NCBI GenBank assembly: GCA_934597465.1 | Contig: CAKTSC010000003.1 | Coordinates: 1 to 25,801 of the forward strand | Length of the DNA: 25,801 nucleotides | Reading direction: 5' to 3' | Source of the DNA: an uncultured Dysosmobacter sp. | Lineage (GTDB): Bacteria > Bacillota > Clostridia > Oscillospirales > Oscillospiraceae | In this document: positions 15,374-22,954 of the stretch, one piece after another | Position numbering within the stretch: position 1 is the first letter of the stretch | How the letters are laid out: every line of letters starts with the position of its first letter | Program-made: the position numbers and the translations under genes | The notes under the pieces: generated by a model | Databases searched by the model: none | What the model was told of the DNA's origin: nothing | What the model saw: the letters and a program-made list of their open reading frames with translations, nothing else

Positions 15374-16516
15374 ATGAAGCAAACGCGATACCTCACCCCG
15401 GATGACCTCATCTTCAGCGCCGTTTACGGCGGTGGCATCTACCGGTGGAGCGGGGAGCGGGCGCCGGATCCCCTGATGGGGGAGGAGGCCCTCAGCCCCC
15501 TGCTCACCAACCTCCTCACCGGGGAGACCTTCTTCCTCCGGCGGCTGGACTGCCCCGGGGAGGAGGCCATGGCCTCCTGCTGCCGCCGGATCCTGACGCC
15601 CCCCGGCCGGAAGGACATCCTCTGGCCCAGCGACCTGGTCTTCCTGCCCATGAGCTGCCGGGACGACTGCGCCGTCCTGGCTCTCCGGCAGTATACGGAT
15701 ACCCCCCTCCCGGCGGAGGATCGGCCCGGGGAGCTGGCGCTGCTCTTCCCCCGGGGAGGCTACCCGCCTTTGGCAGGGGGCGAGCGGAAACTGCGGGAGC
15801 TCCGGGAGGGCCCAGGCCTCAGCTGGCGGCAGCCCGCCGTCCGGGAGACGGCGGCGGCCATCCTCCGGCCCCTGGCCGCCCTGAACCGGGACGGCTATGC
15901 CTACGAGGAGATCCACCCCTCCCGCTTCCTCTTCCGGGAGGACGGCAGCGTTTTCCTGGACTACACCCCCCTCCTCAGCACCGCCCCCCCCAGGGGGAAG
16001 CCCGGCGCCGAACTCCTGAACGTCCGGGGCGGCGGGGATTTCTGCGCCCCGCCGGAGGGCAGCTGCCCCCTGGAGTTCGCGGAGCCCGCCTTCGTGCAGG
16101 GCCTGCGGACGCGGCTGGACTTCCGCTCCCAGAATTACAGCGTCACCGCCCTGCTCTTCTACCTCTTCTTCGGGCGGCACCCCTACGATGGGCGGCTCCT
16201 CTCCGGCTATGTGGACGATAACCCCCGCAAGCACTACATCAAATTCCGGGATTACCACAAGATGCCCATCTTCCTCTTCGACCCCCGGGACGAGAGCAAC
16301 CGCCTGGGGGCCTTCGCGGAGGAGCAGGCGGTGCTGGAGCTCTGGGAGGACTGCCCGGAGCCGCTGCGCACCCTTTTCCAGAACGCCCTCTGCGAGGCCT
16401 CGGCCCTGCGCCGGGGCGGCAGCGGGGAGCCGCCCGCGCCGGAGGATTGGCTTGCGGTGCTGGAGGATCTGCACTGGATCAAAACGGCTGAGGCCGGAAC
16501 GGAGGACAAGGCATGA
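15374..16516 (+). CDS. Degenerate protein-kinase-like protein (probable pseudokinase)
   Basis: The 380-residue product follows the order of a bacterial Ser/Thr-type kinase fold. There is an N-lobe with FFLRRL in the beta-3 position (53-58). A catalytic-loop equivalent AYEEIHPSRFLFREDG (176-191) precedes a DFG-position DYT (196-198). DFCAPPE (222-228) resembles an APE motif, and DFRSQNYSVTALLFYLFFGR (249-268) plus HPYDG resembles helix F. A C-terminal CPEPLRTLFQNAL...PEDWLAVLEDL resembles the end of such kinases. The catalytic Asp is replaced (EE where D is expected), the following Asn is Arg, and the beta-3 Lys appears to be Arg, so phosphotransfer is doubtful. GGAGG lies 8 nt upstream. It probably acts as a binding or allosteric subunit. 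The fold call is from motifs only. Confidence 0.6.
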   Translation: MKQTRYLTPDDLIFSAVYGGGIYRWSGERAPDPLMGEEALSPLLTNLLTGETFFLRRLDCPGEEAMASCCRRILTPPGRKDILWPSDLVFLPMSCRDDCAVLALRQYTDTPLPAEDRPGELALLFPRGGYPPLAGGERKLRELREGPGLSWRQPAVRETAAAILRPLAALNRDGYAYEEIHPSRFLFREDGSVFLDYTPLLSTAPPRGKPGAELLNVRGGGDFCAPPEGSCPLEFAEPAFVQGLRTRLDFRSQNYSVTALLFYLFFGRHPYDGRLLSGYVDDNPRKHYIKFRDYHKMPIFLFDPRDESNRLGAFAEEQAVLELWEDCPEPLRTLFQNALCEASALRRGGSGEPPAPEDWLAVLEDLHWIKTAEAGTEDKA

Positions 16517-17604
16517 AGGATCTTTTTGACGGAAGCGAGCGCTTCCGCGACCTCAGCGAAGGGAGCGAGTACTCCCGGAACATCACGAAGGACGGGGAGG
16601 AGTCGGTGACCGCCCCGGCGGACTCCCCCCTGACCCGGGCCCTGCGGGATCTGGCGGCGGAGGGCGGCCCCCAGGCCCTGCTGGACGGCGAGACCCTCCG
16701 GCGGGAGCTGCTGTGCCGGAACGTTCCGGCGGCGGAGGCGGATCGCCTCTCCCTCATGACCGGCGTCACCGGCTACCGGGCCCTGCTGGAGAAGGACGGG
16801 CGCACCCAGCAGGCGGATCTTGACCGCTACGTTGCCAACGCCGTCCGGGAGACGGAGCTCAACCGCGCCGCCGTGCTGCGCCTGACCCGGGAGATCGCCC
16901 AGGCGGCGGGCTTGGCCTTCGACTACGCGCCGGAGGAGTCCCAGCAGGAGGGGGCCGTGCGGGAGCAGGCCTTCACCGTGCCCGCCTCCCTCTACCAGCA
17001 GGAGCTGGAGCTCTTCGACCGGGCCTTCCGCCGGAAGGACGATGTGAAGATCAAGCTGCCCTTCCACCGCCTGATCCCCCTGGTGAATGCCGGCATCCCC
17101 CGGGCCAAGTACTACTACGGCTACTGCCTGCTCCACGGCCTCCAGCAGCCCCAGGACGGCAAGCTGGCCTGCCGCCTCCTGGAGGAGGCCGCCGCCGCGG
17201 GCGACCCCCGGGCCGCCGCGGAGCTGGGGAACTACTGGTTTGAGCAGGGCCCCCGGTACTGGGGCCGGGCCTACGGCTACTACACCGGCTTCGGCGCTCT
17301 GGCCCTGGATCCGAAGCAGCGGGACGCGGTGCGGGAGATCCTCAACCAGCAGCGCTTCAACCGGAAGCTGCTGGCGCTCTCGGTGCTCCTTTTCCTGCTG
17401 CTCTTCTCCACGCTGGTCTTCGTGCCCGGGGCGCGGCTCTGGGCCGCCCGCCGGGCGGCGGGCGTGCCCTGCGCCGTGCTGGCGGCGGGGCTGCTGGTCT
17501 ATACCGGCCTGCGCTGCCGCACCCGGCCCTACGAGCCCATCTACTTCGCCCCAGCGGGGGTCTTCGGCTTTTGGGCCGTCTACACCCTGATCCGGCTGCT
17601 GTAA
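16513..17604 (+). CDS. Sel1-like repeat protein with C-terminal membrane helices
   Basis: The gene overlaps the pseudokinase stop by an ATGA. The 363-residue product has a charged helical N-terminal half (1-170). Two Sel1/TPR-like helical repeats follow at about 183-255 (AGIPRAKYYYGYCLLHG and AAAGDPRAAAELGNYWFEQG, with the A-x-x-x-L-G spacing). Three hydrophobic segments lie at about 286-303, 315-331 and 345-362. Sel1 repeats mediate protein-protein contacts. The repeats should face the cytoplasm, with the protein anchored by its C-terminus. Together with the preceding gene it suggests a membrane-docked signalling module. No catalytic motif is seen. Confidence 0.72.
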   Translation: MKDLFDGSERFRDLSEGSEYSRNITKDGEESVTAPADSPLTRALRDLAAEGGPQALLDGETLRRELLCRNVPAAEADRLSLMTGVTGYRALLEKDGRTQQADLDRYVANAVRETELNRAAVLRLTREIAQAAGLAFDYAPEESQQEGAVREQAFTVPASLYQQELELFDRAFRRKDDVKIKLPFHRLIPLVNAGIPRAKYYYGYCLLHGLQQPQDGKLACRLLEEAAAAGDPRAAAELGNYWFEQGPRYWGRAYGYYTGFGALALDPKQRDAVREILNQQRFNRKLLALSVLLFLLLFSTLVFVPGARLWAARRAAGVPCAVLAAGLLVYTGLRCRTRPYEPIYFAPAGVFGFWAVYTLIRLL

Positions 17605-17619
17605 AGGAGGGGAGAGACC

Positions 17620-18966
17620 ATGGGAACGAGTCTGAAAACCAATAAGATCCTCTTTTTCCTGGGGAATACCGCGATCCAGGGCCTGCTGCTGGCGGCCATC
17701 GCAAGGAACGGCGGCTTCTCCTGGCTGATGCTGCTGCCCCTGGCGCTGTGCGTGTTCCTCTCCTACCTTCTCACGGTGGCCAAGTCCCCGGAGGACGCCC
17801 CCGCCTGCCGTCACCTGGTGACCCACCTCTTCCTGGACTGCTGTCTGCTGCTGGTCTTGCGGGGCCGCGTCCTGCTCCAGCTGCGGGATCCCTCCCTGCT
17901 GCGCCAGAACGCCGTGGCAGGCGGCTCCACGGCCGCCGTGCTCTCCTGGGCCGTTCTGGCCGTGGGAGTCCTGCTGCTGTTTCTGGGCATGAAGTCCCCC
18001 CGGCGGGCATCCTGGGTGCCCCTGGGCTGCGGCGTCCTGGGGGCGGTGACGGTGCTGCCCCGCTGGTGCGGCGGCCTGCCGAAGACCCTGCGCTTCCTCT
18101 CCGGCGGAGAGGGCGTGGTGCTGGCCTTCCTGCTCTTTGCCGTCCTCTGGTACGTCTCCTATCAAGTGGTGCTGGCCGCCGCGCCGGAGAAGTACGGCGA
18201 GCTGAACACGCAGACCGTCCTGGTCTACGCCGTCGTGCTGGTCATCAACCTGCTGGAGCCGGACTACCTCCGCTACTGCATCTCCCCAACGGCCACGGCC
18301 ATCTATGGGGCGCTCACCACCTGGAAGTGCGCGATCCCGCTGGCGGTGCTGCTCTGCCTCTGCGTCGCAACGGCCGCAAAGGATGACGAGGAGCATTATC
18401 GGCCGGATACCCTGGTGGCCTTCGGCCTTACTGGACTGCTGCTGTTTCTGGTGCTGCTGTTCCACTGGGCGCCGGCTTCCCTCCCGGCCTGGCTGCTCTT
18501 CCTGGGGATGGCGGAAAGCACCAGCGTCTGGCTGCGCAACGGCTTTGTGGGTAAGCGCACGCTGCGGCTGAAGGCGGATGAGTACCTCGGGTTCCAGTTC
18601 CCGGTTTTCACACTGGTGCTGGGTGCCGTGATTCGGGGCCTCTGGCCCACCCTGGCCGTGACGCTGGCCTTCGCCCTCCTTTTCTACGCGCAGTTTGACC
18701 GGATGCGCGCCAAGCCCCGTGGGAACCTCCTCTGGCTCTCCGTCCTGGCCTTCCTGGCGGCGGAGGCCGCCGCCGTCCGGGTCTTCCGGGGCATCACGGC
18801 GGCCCACGGCGCCATGCTGGGGGCCATCACCCTGGCGGCGGCGCTGTGCCTGCTCCTTCTGAACTGGCCCCACCCCAGCGGACGCTCCACCGCCTCCAAC
18901 GGCCTGCGGGCCGCGGTCTGCGGCGGGGCGGCGGTGCTGCTTGCGCTGGTGGCCCTGGCCCGCTGA
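17620..18966 (+). CDS. Polytopic membrane protein of unknown function
   Basis: The 448-residue product consists almost entirely of hydrophobic helices, about twelve by eye (for example LMLLPLALCVFLSYLL, TAAVLSWAVLAVGVLLLFLG, LLLFLVLLFHWAPASL). A short basic N-terminus (TSLKTNK) and charged loops (KSPEDAP, AKDDEEHYRPD) separate the helices. I find no transporter signature motif. A clean AAGGAGG precedes the ATG, 15 bp after the Sel1-protein stop. In a locus with a VirD4-like ATPase and a nuclease, a membrane channel or anchor is a reasonable idea, but this is inferred from context only. Confidence 0.75.
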   Translation: MGTSLKTNKILFFLGNTAIQGLLLAAIARNGGFSWLMLLPLALCVFLSYLLTVAKSPEDAPACRHLVTHLFLDCCLLLVLRGRVLLQLRDPSLLRQNAVAGGSTAAVLSWAVLAVGVLLLFLGMKSPRRASWVPLGCGVLGAVTVLPRWCGGLPKTLRFLSGGEGVVLAFLLFAVLWYVSYQVVLAAAPEKYGELNTQTVLVYAVVLVINLLEPDYLRYCISPTATAIYGALTTWKCAIPLAVLLCLCVATAAKDDEEHYRPDTLVAFGLTGLLLFLVLLFHWAPASLPAWLLFLGMAESTSVWLRNGFVGKRTLRLKADEYLGFQFPVFTLVLGAVIRGLWPTLAVTLAFALLFYAQFDRMRAKPRGNLLWLSVLAFLAAEAAAVRVFRGITAAHGAMLGAITLAAALCLLLLNWPHPSGRSTASNGLRAAVCGGAAVLLALVALAR

Positions 18967-19010
18967 CGGGCCATTCCCTGCGCCTTCCGACGCGGAAAGG
19001 AGAGCTCCCC

Positions 19011-19838
19011 ATGTCCCGGAACTTCCATGACGATATCCGCGACCCCAACCTCTTCACGGAGAATGCGGCCGGAAACTACCAATATGAGACCCGGGCGGAC
19101 GGCGGCAAGTCCGCCGCCGGTTCCCTGCGCCTGGCGGACAGCGCCGTCCGGGATAACCAGGCCCAGGCCAGCGTGGGCGGCGACGCCCGCCGGGGCAAGG
19201 ATCACGACTGGGGCCCCGATGACGGCGGCCACCTCATCGGCGCCCGCTTCGGCGGCTCCCCCGGGGAGGAGAACCTCACCGCCCAGAGCCGCAACCTCAA
19301 CCGCAGCGACTACAAGCGGATGGAGAACCAGTGGGCGGAGCATTTGGACAACGGCGACAAGGTCTTCGTCTTCGTGGAGACCGACGGCGGCGAGCGCCCC
19401 ACCGCCTACATGGGCTACGTCATCTACGAATCCCCCGACGGCACCCGGGACTGGGATGTCTTCTCCTTCACCAACGAGAGCCGCAGCGAGCAGGAGCGCT
19501 GGGAGGAGGAGCTGGACGCCTACGAGGCCCAGCACCCGGAGATCTACGAGGAGATGGGCATGCACCCCCGCGAGGAGGAGTACCTGGACTACACCGACAA
19601 GAACGCCAACGACTACCTGGGCGATACCGCCCCCAAGGGCGCACAGCAGAATGCCGCCCCGGCCCAAACCGCCGAAAACGCCCCCAACGAGTACCTGGGG
19701 GACACGGCGGGAAACGGCCTGGAGAGCTCCGGCGAGAGCGCTTCCGGCGGCATGGAGAGCTCCGGCGGGGATGCCGGGGAGGACAACGATCCCGGCGGCG
19801 CGGACGACGGCTCCGACCGGGACGGCGGCATGGACTGA
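19011..19838 (+). CDS. DNA/RNA non-specific endonuclease (GGHLIG type), likely effector
   Basis: The 275-residue product has a nuclease domain at about 25-157. It shows DDGGHLIGARFGG (70-82, with H74 as the probable general base), EENLTAQSRNLNRSDYKRME (87-106, with N88 and N95 as likely metal-site residues) and W108, followed by a beta sheet ending in DVFSFTN. The same domain ends many LXG polymorphic toxins (Endonuclease_NS_2-type). There is no signal peptide or LXG N-terminus. Residues 158-275 form an acidic, Gly/Ser/Asp-rich tail with two NxYLGDTA copies (200-207 and 226-233) and a duplicated MESSGG/LESSGE stretch. ATG 19011 is supported by GGAAAGGAG upstream and by the loss of hydrophobic or domain content before it. 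It is followed after 12 bp by the VirD4-like ATPase. No immunity gene is recognised. Confidence 0.85.
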   Translation: MSRNFHDDIRDPNLFTENAAGNYQYETRADGGKSAAGSLRLADSAVRDNQAQASVGGDARRGKDHDWGPDDGGHLIGARFGGSPGEENLTAQSRNLNRSDYKRMENQWAEHLDNGDKVFVFVETDGGERPTAYMGYVIYESPDGTRDWDVFSFTNESRSEQERWEEELDAYEAQHPEIYEEMGMHPREEEYLDYTDKNANDYLGDTAPKGAQQNAAPAQTAENAPNEYLGDTAGNGLESSGESASGGMESSGGDAGEDNDPGGADDGSDRDGGMD

Positions 19839-19850
19839 AGGAGGCAGAGC

Positions 19851-21170
19851 ATGGGACATCAGATCATTTTCGGCACTTCCGTCCGGGATAATCCCCCCCT
19901 CCGGGTGAAGGATCCCGTTCTCACCTTCCCAGGCCGGGCCCTGGACGGCAGCGATGCCTTCCGGCTCAGCGAAAGCCTCCTCTCCCGGCACCTCCTCCTG
20001 CTGGGCGGCTCCGGCTGCGGCAAGACCAACGCCTTCCTCTACGCGGTGGAGGAGCTGCGCCGCCGGATGACGGAGCAGGACGTGGCCATCATCTTCGACA
20101 CCAAGGGCGAGTTTTACGACGGCTTCGGCCGCCCGGGAGACTACCTCCTGGGCAACAGCGCCCGCTTCCGCGCCCGGAGCCACACCTGGAACCTCTTCGG
20201 GGAAGTCCTGGCGGACGGCTGGGACGACGACAGCGTGGGCATGAACGCCCGGGAGCTGGCCGCCGCCCTCTTCCACGACCGGGGCTCCTCCACCCAGCCC
20301 TTCTTCTGCAACGCTGCCCGGGATATCTTCCGGGGCATGGTGCTGCACTTCGTCCGCCAGGCCCGCCGCCACCGGGAGACCTGGCTCCCACGGCTCAACA
20401 ACCGGGATCTCCTGGCGGCCTTCCAGCGCTTCACGGCGGAGGACTACGCCACCGTCTTCCGCGGCTACCCGGATCTCCAGGGCCTCGTCAGCTACTTCGG
20501 GGACGGCAAGTCCAACCAGGCCCTGGGTGTCTTCGGCGAGCTCAACAGCATGCTCTCGGAGTATTTCGTGGGCATCCTGGCCTCCCACCGGCCGGATCGC
20601 AGTCTCTCCCTCCGCCGGGCCGTGCGGGAGCGGGGCGGCCGGGCCGTCTTCGTGGAGTATGACCTCTCCGTGGGCGAGACCCTGACCCCCGTTTACCGCC
20701 TCCTGGTGGATCAGGCGCTGAAGGAGGCCCTGGGCCGCCGGCAGCAGTCGGGCAACGTCTACCTCATCGCCGACGAGTTCAAGCTCCTGCCCAAGCTCCA
20801 GCACATCGACGACGCGCTGAACTTCGGTCGGGGGCTGGGTGTCCGCGTGATGGCGGGCATCCAGAGCATCGACCAGCTCTATGATGTCTACGGCAAGGAT
20901 CGAGGCGCGGTCATCGCCGGCGGCTTCGGCAGCATCTTCGCCTTCCACACCAACGACGGCTCCTCCCGGGACTACATCTCCAAGCGCTTCGGCAGCAACA
21001 TCATGGTCTACGACTTCCACAACCAGGGGAAGAACGACCGGGACTACCGGGAGCGCGACGGCAGCACCGTGGAGGAGTGGGATCAGCTGGAGCTGGGCCT
21101 GGGCCAGGCGGTCATCGGCCTGGGCTACGCCCCGCCCTTCCTTTTCCAGTTCCGGGAGTACGGCAAGTAA
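19851..21170 (+). CDS. VirD4/TraG/TraD-like coupling ATPase
   Basis: The 439-residue product has a Walker A GGSGCGKT (52-59), the VirD4/TraG-type motif IIFDTKGEFYD (80-90), and a Walker B strand VYLIADE (303-309) with the D-E pair. The following GIQSIDQLYDVYG (336-348) is a TraG/VirD4-like stretch. These are hexameric RecA-type ATPases of the HerA/FtsK group that move DNA or protein, often as secretion coupling proteins. This copy is short and has no N-terminal membrane helices, unlike VirD4, so it would be a soluble motor, perhaps docked on one of the membrane proteins here. AAGGAGG precedes the ATG. The nuclease just upstream is a plausible substrate. ATPase function is well supported; the cargo is not. 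Confidence 0.85.
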   Translation: MGHQIIFGTSVRDNPPLRVKDPVLTFPGRALDGSDAFRLSESLLSRHLLLLGGSGCGKTNAFLYAVEELRRRMTEQDVAIIFDTKGEFYDGFGRPGDYLLGNSARFRARSHTWNLFGEVLADGWDDDSVGMNARELAAALFHDRGSSTQPFFCNAARDIFRGMVLHFVRQARRHRETWLPRLNNRDLLAAFQRFTAEDYATVFRGYPDLQGLVSYFGDGKSNQALGVFGELNSMLSEYFVGILASHRPDRSLSLRRAVRERGGRAVFVEYDLSVGETLTPVYRLLVDQALKEALGRRQQSGNVYLIADEFKLLPKLQHIDDALNFGRGLGVRVMAGIQSIDQLYDVYGKDRGAVIAGGFGSIFAFHTNDGSSRDYISKRFGSNIMVYDFHNQGKNDRDYRERDGSTVEEWDQLELGLGQAVIGLGYAPPFLFQFREYGK

Positions 21171-21189
21171 CGTCCCGGCCCTGGGGACG
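21171..21189 (+). other. Small hairpin just after a stop codon
   Basis: CGTCCC (21171-21176) and GGGACG (21184-21189) form a 6-bp stem with a 7-nt loop directly after the TAA of the ATPase gene. No T tract follows. It may affect coupling to the next gene, or be incidental. Confidence 0.25.
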
Positions 21190-21212
21190 GATCATGTAAG
21201 GAGGTTTTCTCA

Positions 21213-22463
21213 ATGGCTCTGTTCGGACGCCGGGACGTGGATCGCGCCAACCGGCAGCTCTCCCATGCCTACCGCAGCCGCGGGCATCTGGAGGATATCA
21301 GCGGCTTCCTCTGCCCGGACGGCATCCCCGGCAGCTTCCTCCTCAGCGGCGGCGCCGACCCGGAGGAGCGCTACCGGCCCCTCCGCCCGGTGCTGGAGAC
21401 GCTGGTGGGCCGGATGCCCATCCTGATCCTCCACAGCGGCCGGGGGCCCCTGCGGGACATGGCCGTGGAGGCCTGGCAGTCCTATGCCCCGGAGACGCCC
21501 CTCTGGGACATCGGCGGCGAGTGCCGGGAGTTCGAGCCCTTCTTCGGCATGGAGAAGCCCCAGGCGGCCACGGCCCTGCGGCAGCTGGCTCTCCGCCTGG
21601 GCTACACCCCCACGCCCCGCTTTGACCGGGTGGCCCGGGGCCATATGGACATCCTGGCCCGCCTCCAGGTGCCCGTGAGCCTCACGGGCTTCTCCTACCT
21701 CTGCCGCTTCCAGGATATGGGGGAGTTCCACGACAACATCCTGGAGCTCTCCTCCGACCGGGCGGAGGGCCAGCGCATCTGGGCCGACCTGGGGGTGGGC
21801 GAGGACGGCGGCGGCCAGTTCGACCTCTTCCGCTCCGTGATCCGCGCTCTGGAGGAGGAAGCCGCCCAGAGCGGCTGGGATCCCGAAAACGGGGTGGCCC
21901 GGCAGAACTGCCTCCAGGCCCTGCGGGCGGCGGATCCGGCGTCCGCGCCCCCTCTGCTGCTGCTCCGGGTGAACCCCCTCTACGCTGAGCTCCTTCTCAC
22001 CTACCTGGCGGAGGAGCTCCGCGCCGGCAGCGGCCGCGGGCCCTTCCTCCTGCTGCTGGACGGCATCCCCCTCCGGGATCTCCGCTTCACGGAGTACCTC
22101 CGCACCGCCGGCAGCGGCTGCTGCTTCGGCATCGTGACGGAGAACGCGGTGGATCTCACGGACGAAGCCAGCTTCCGCAGCCTCTGCGAGCGGATGCGCT
22201 GCCTGGTGCTCTTCAAGCACGGCACGGGGGCCAGCGCCGCCGCCCTGGCGGAGCTCTTCGGCAAGTACGACTACACCAAGGTGGAGACCTCCCGGGGCAC
22301 CAGCCGCGGCTACTTCCAATTCCTCCCCCAGAACCAGCACGAGGACATCCGTACCGCCACGGAGAACCGCTGCCGGGTCATGCCGGAGGAGATCACCGCC
22401 CTGTCCGCCGGGCAGGCCATCCTTCTGGATACCACCACCGACCAGATCATTCATTTTAACTGA
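21213..22463 (+). CDS. Probable degenerate coupling-ATPase partner, 416 residues
   Basis: No family is certain. The order of elements echoes the preceding ATPase. A strand MPILILHSGRGPLRD (68-82) sits where a Walker A loop would be but lacks GK[ST]. GPFLLLLDGIPLRDL (276-290) resembles a Walker B strand with D283 and no following Glu. KHGTGASAAALAELFGKYD (335-353) and CRVMPEEITALSAGQAILLD (387-406) resemble the C-terminal part of TraG/VirD4-type proteins. A strong AAGGAGG precedes the ATG. It could form mixed rings with the active ATPase, as in catalytic/structural pairs, or be a cargo adaptor. It has no membrane helix. The relation to TraG is my motif reading and needs a profile search. Confidence 0.6.
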   Translation: MALFGRRDVDRANRQLSHAYRSRGHLEDISGFLCPDGIPGSFLLSGGADPEERYRPLRPVLETLVGRMPILILHSGRGPLRDMAVEAWQSYAPETPLWDIGGECREFEPFFGMEKPQAATALRQLALRLGYTPTPRFDRVARGHMDILARLQVPVSLTGFSYLCRFQDMGEFHDNILELSSDRAEGQRIWADLGVGEDGGGQFDLFRSVIRALEEEAAQSGWDPENGVARQNCLQALRAADPASAPPLLLLRVNPLYAELLLTYLAEELRAGSGRGPFLLLLDGIPLRDLRFTEYLRTAGSGCCFGIVTENAVDLTDEASFRSLCERMRCLVLFKHGTGASAAALAELFGKYDYTKVETSRGTSRGYFQFLPQNQHEDIRTATENRCRVMPEEITALSAGQAILLDTTTDQIIHFN

Positions 22464-22477
22464 CGGGAGCTGATCCT

Positions 22478-22915
22478 ATGGCATTCGATTTCAATTCCCC
22501 TCCGCCCCGCCCCTCCGGCGGCGCGTCCCACCGCGGTGACCTGCCCCGCCCGCCGGGCTCCGGCCCCACCCCGCCCGGGGGCGCCTCCTCCGGCTTCCGG
22601 GATGTCCCCCAGTCCCGGGACACGCCCCAGCCCCCCTCCGTCCAGCCCGGCCCTGGCGGGAACGGCGGCCGGGGCGGCCGCGGCCCCCGTCCGCCCCGGC
22701 CCCGCACTCCCCGGCAGCCCCGGGGCGGGAGCTTTGCCTTCCCCTGGGCGGCGGTGATCCTGCTGGTGCTGCTGGTGGCGGTGCTGGGCTTCTGCTACCT
22801 CTACCGGGACGCCATCAGCAACTTCCTGGCGCAGCTGCTCTCCTGGGTCATCATCCTGCTCATTATCTACCTGGTGCTTCGCGGCATCCTCTTCGGCGGA
22901 CGCCGCCGCCGCTGA
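22478..22915 (+). CDS. Pro/Gly/Arg-rich two-TM protein
   Basis: The 145-residue product has a disordered, positively charged N-terminal 85 residues, rich in Pro, Gly, Ser and Arg (PRPPGSGPTPPGG; GGRGGRGPRPPRPRTPRQPR). Two membrane helices follow at about 89-108 and 116-136, and it ends in GGRRRR. The long tail would face the cytoplasm. A GGGAG site lies 8 nt before the ATG. It sits between the degenerate ATPase and the second tubulin-like gene, so it may tether either one to the membrane. No known family; the disorder is obvious from composition. Confidence 0.7.
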   Translation: MAFDFNSPPPRPSGGASHRGDLPRPPGSGPTPPGGASSGFRDVPQSRDTPQPPSVQPGPGGNGGRGGRGPRPPRPRTPRQPRGGSFAFPWAAVILLVLLVAVLGFCYLYRDAISNFLAQLLSWVIILLIIYLVLRGILFGGRRRR

Positions 22916-22954
22916 CCCGCAGGATCCATCCATTCACCCGAAAGGAGAACGACC

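Noticed and set aside
12863..16474. A 1203-codon minus-strand open frame opposite the GAP1-like and pseudokinase genes
   Set aside because: Low-complexity Gly/Pro/Leu/Glu composition spanning several sense genes, with no ribosome-binding site; it is an antisense shadow.
18846..19010. Longer N-terminus for the nuclease
   Set aside because: It overlaps the end of the polytopic membrane protein gene, lacks a start signal and adds Arg/Gly/Pro-rich sequence; the ATG at 19011 has a good ribosome-binding site.
16252..21020. Long minus-strand open frames (16252-18873 and 18684-21020)
   Set aside because: Shadows of the membrane-protein, nuclease and ATPase genes, whose motifs are all on the plus strand.
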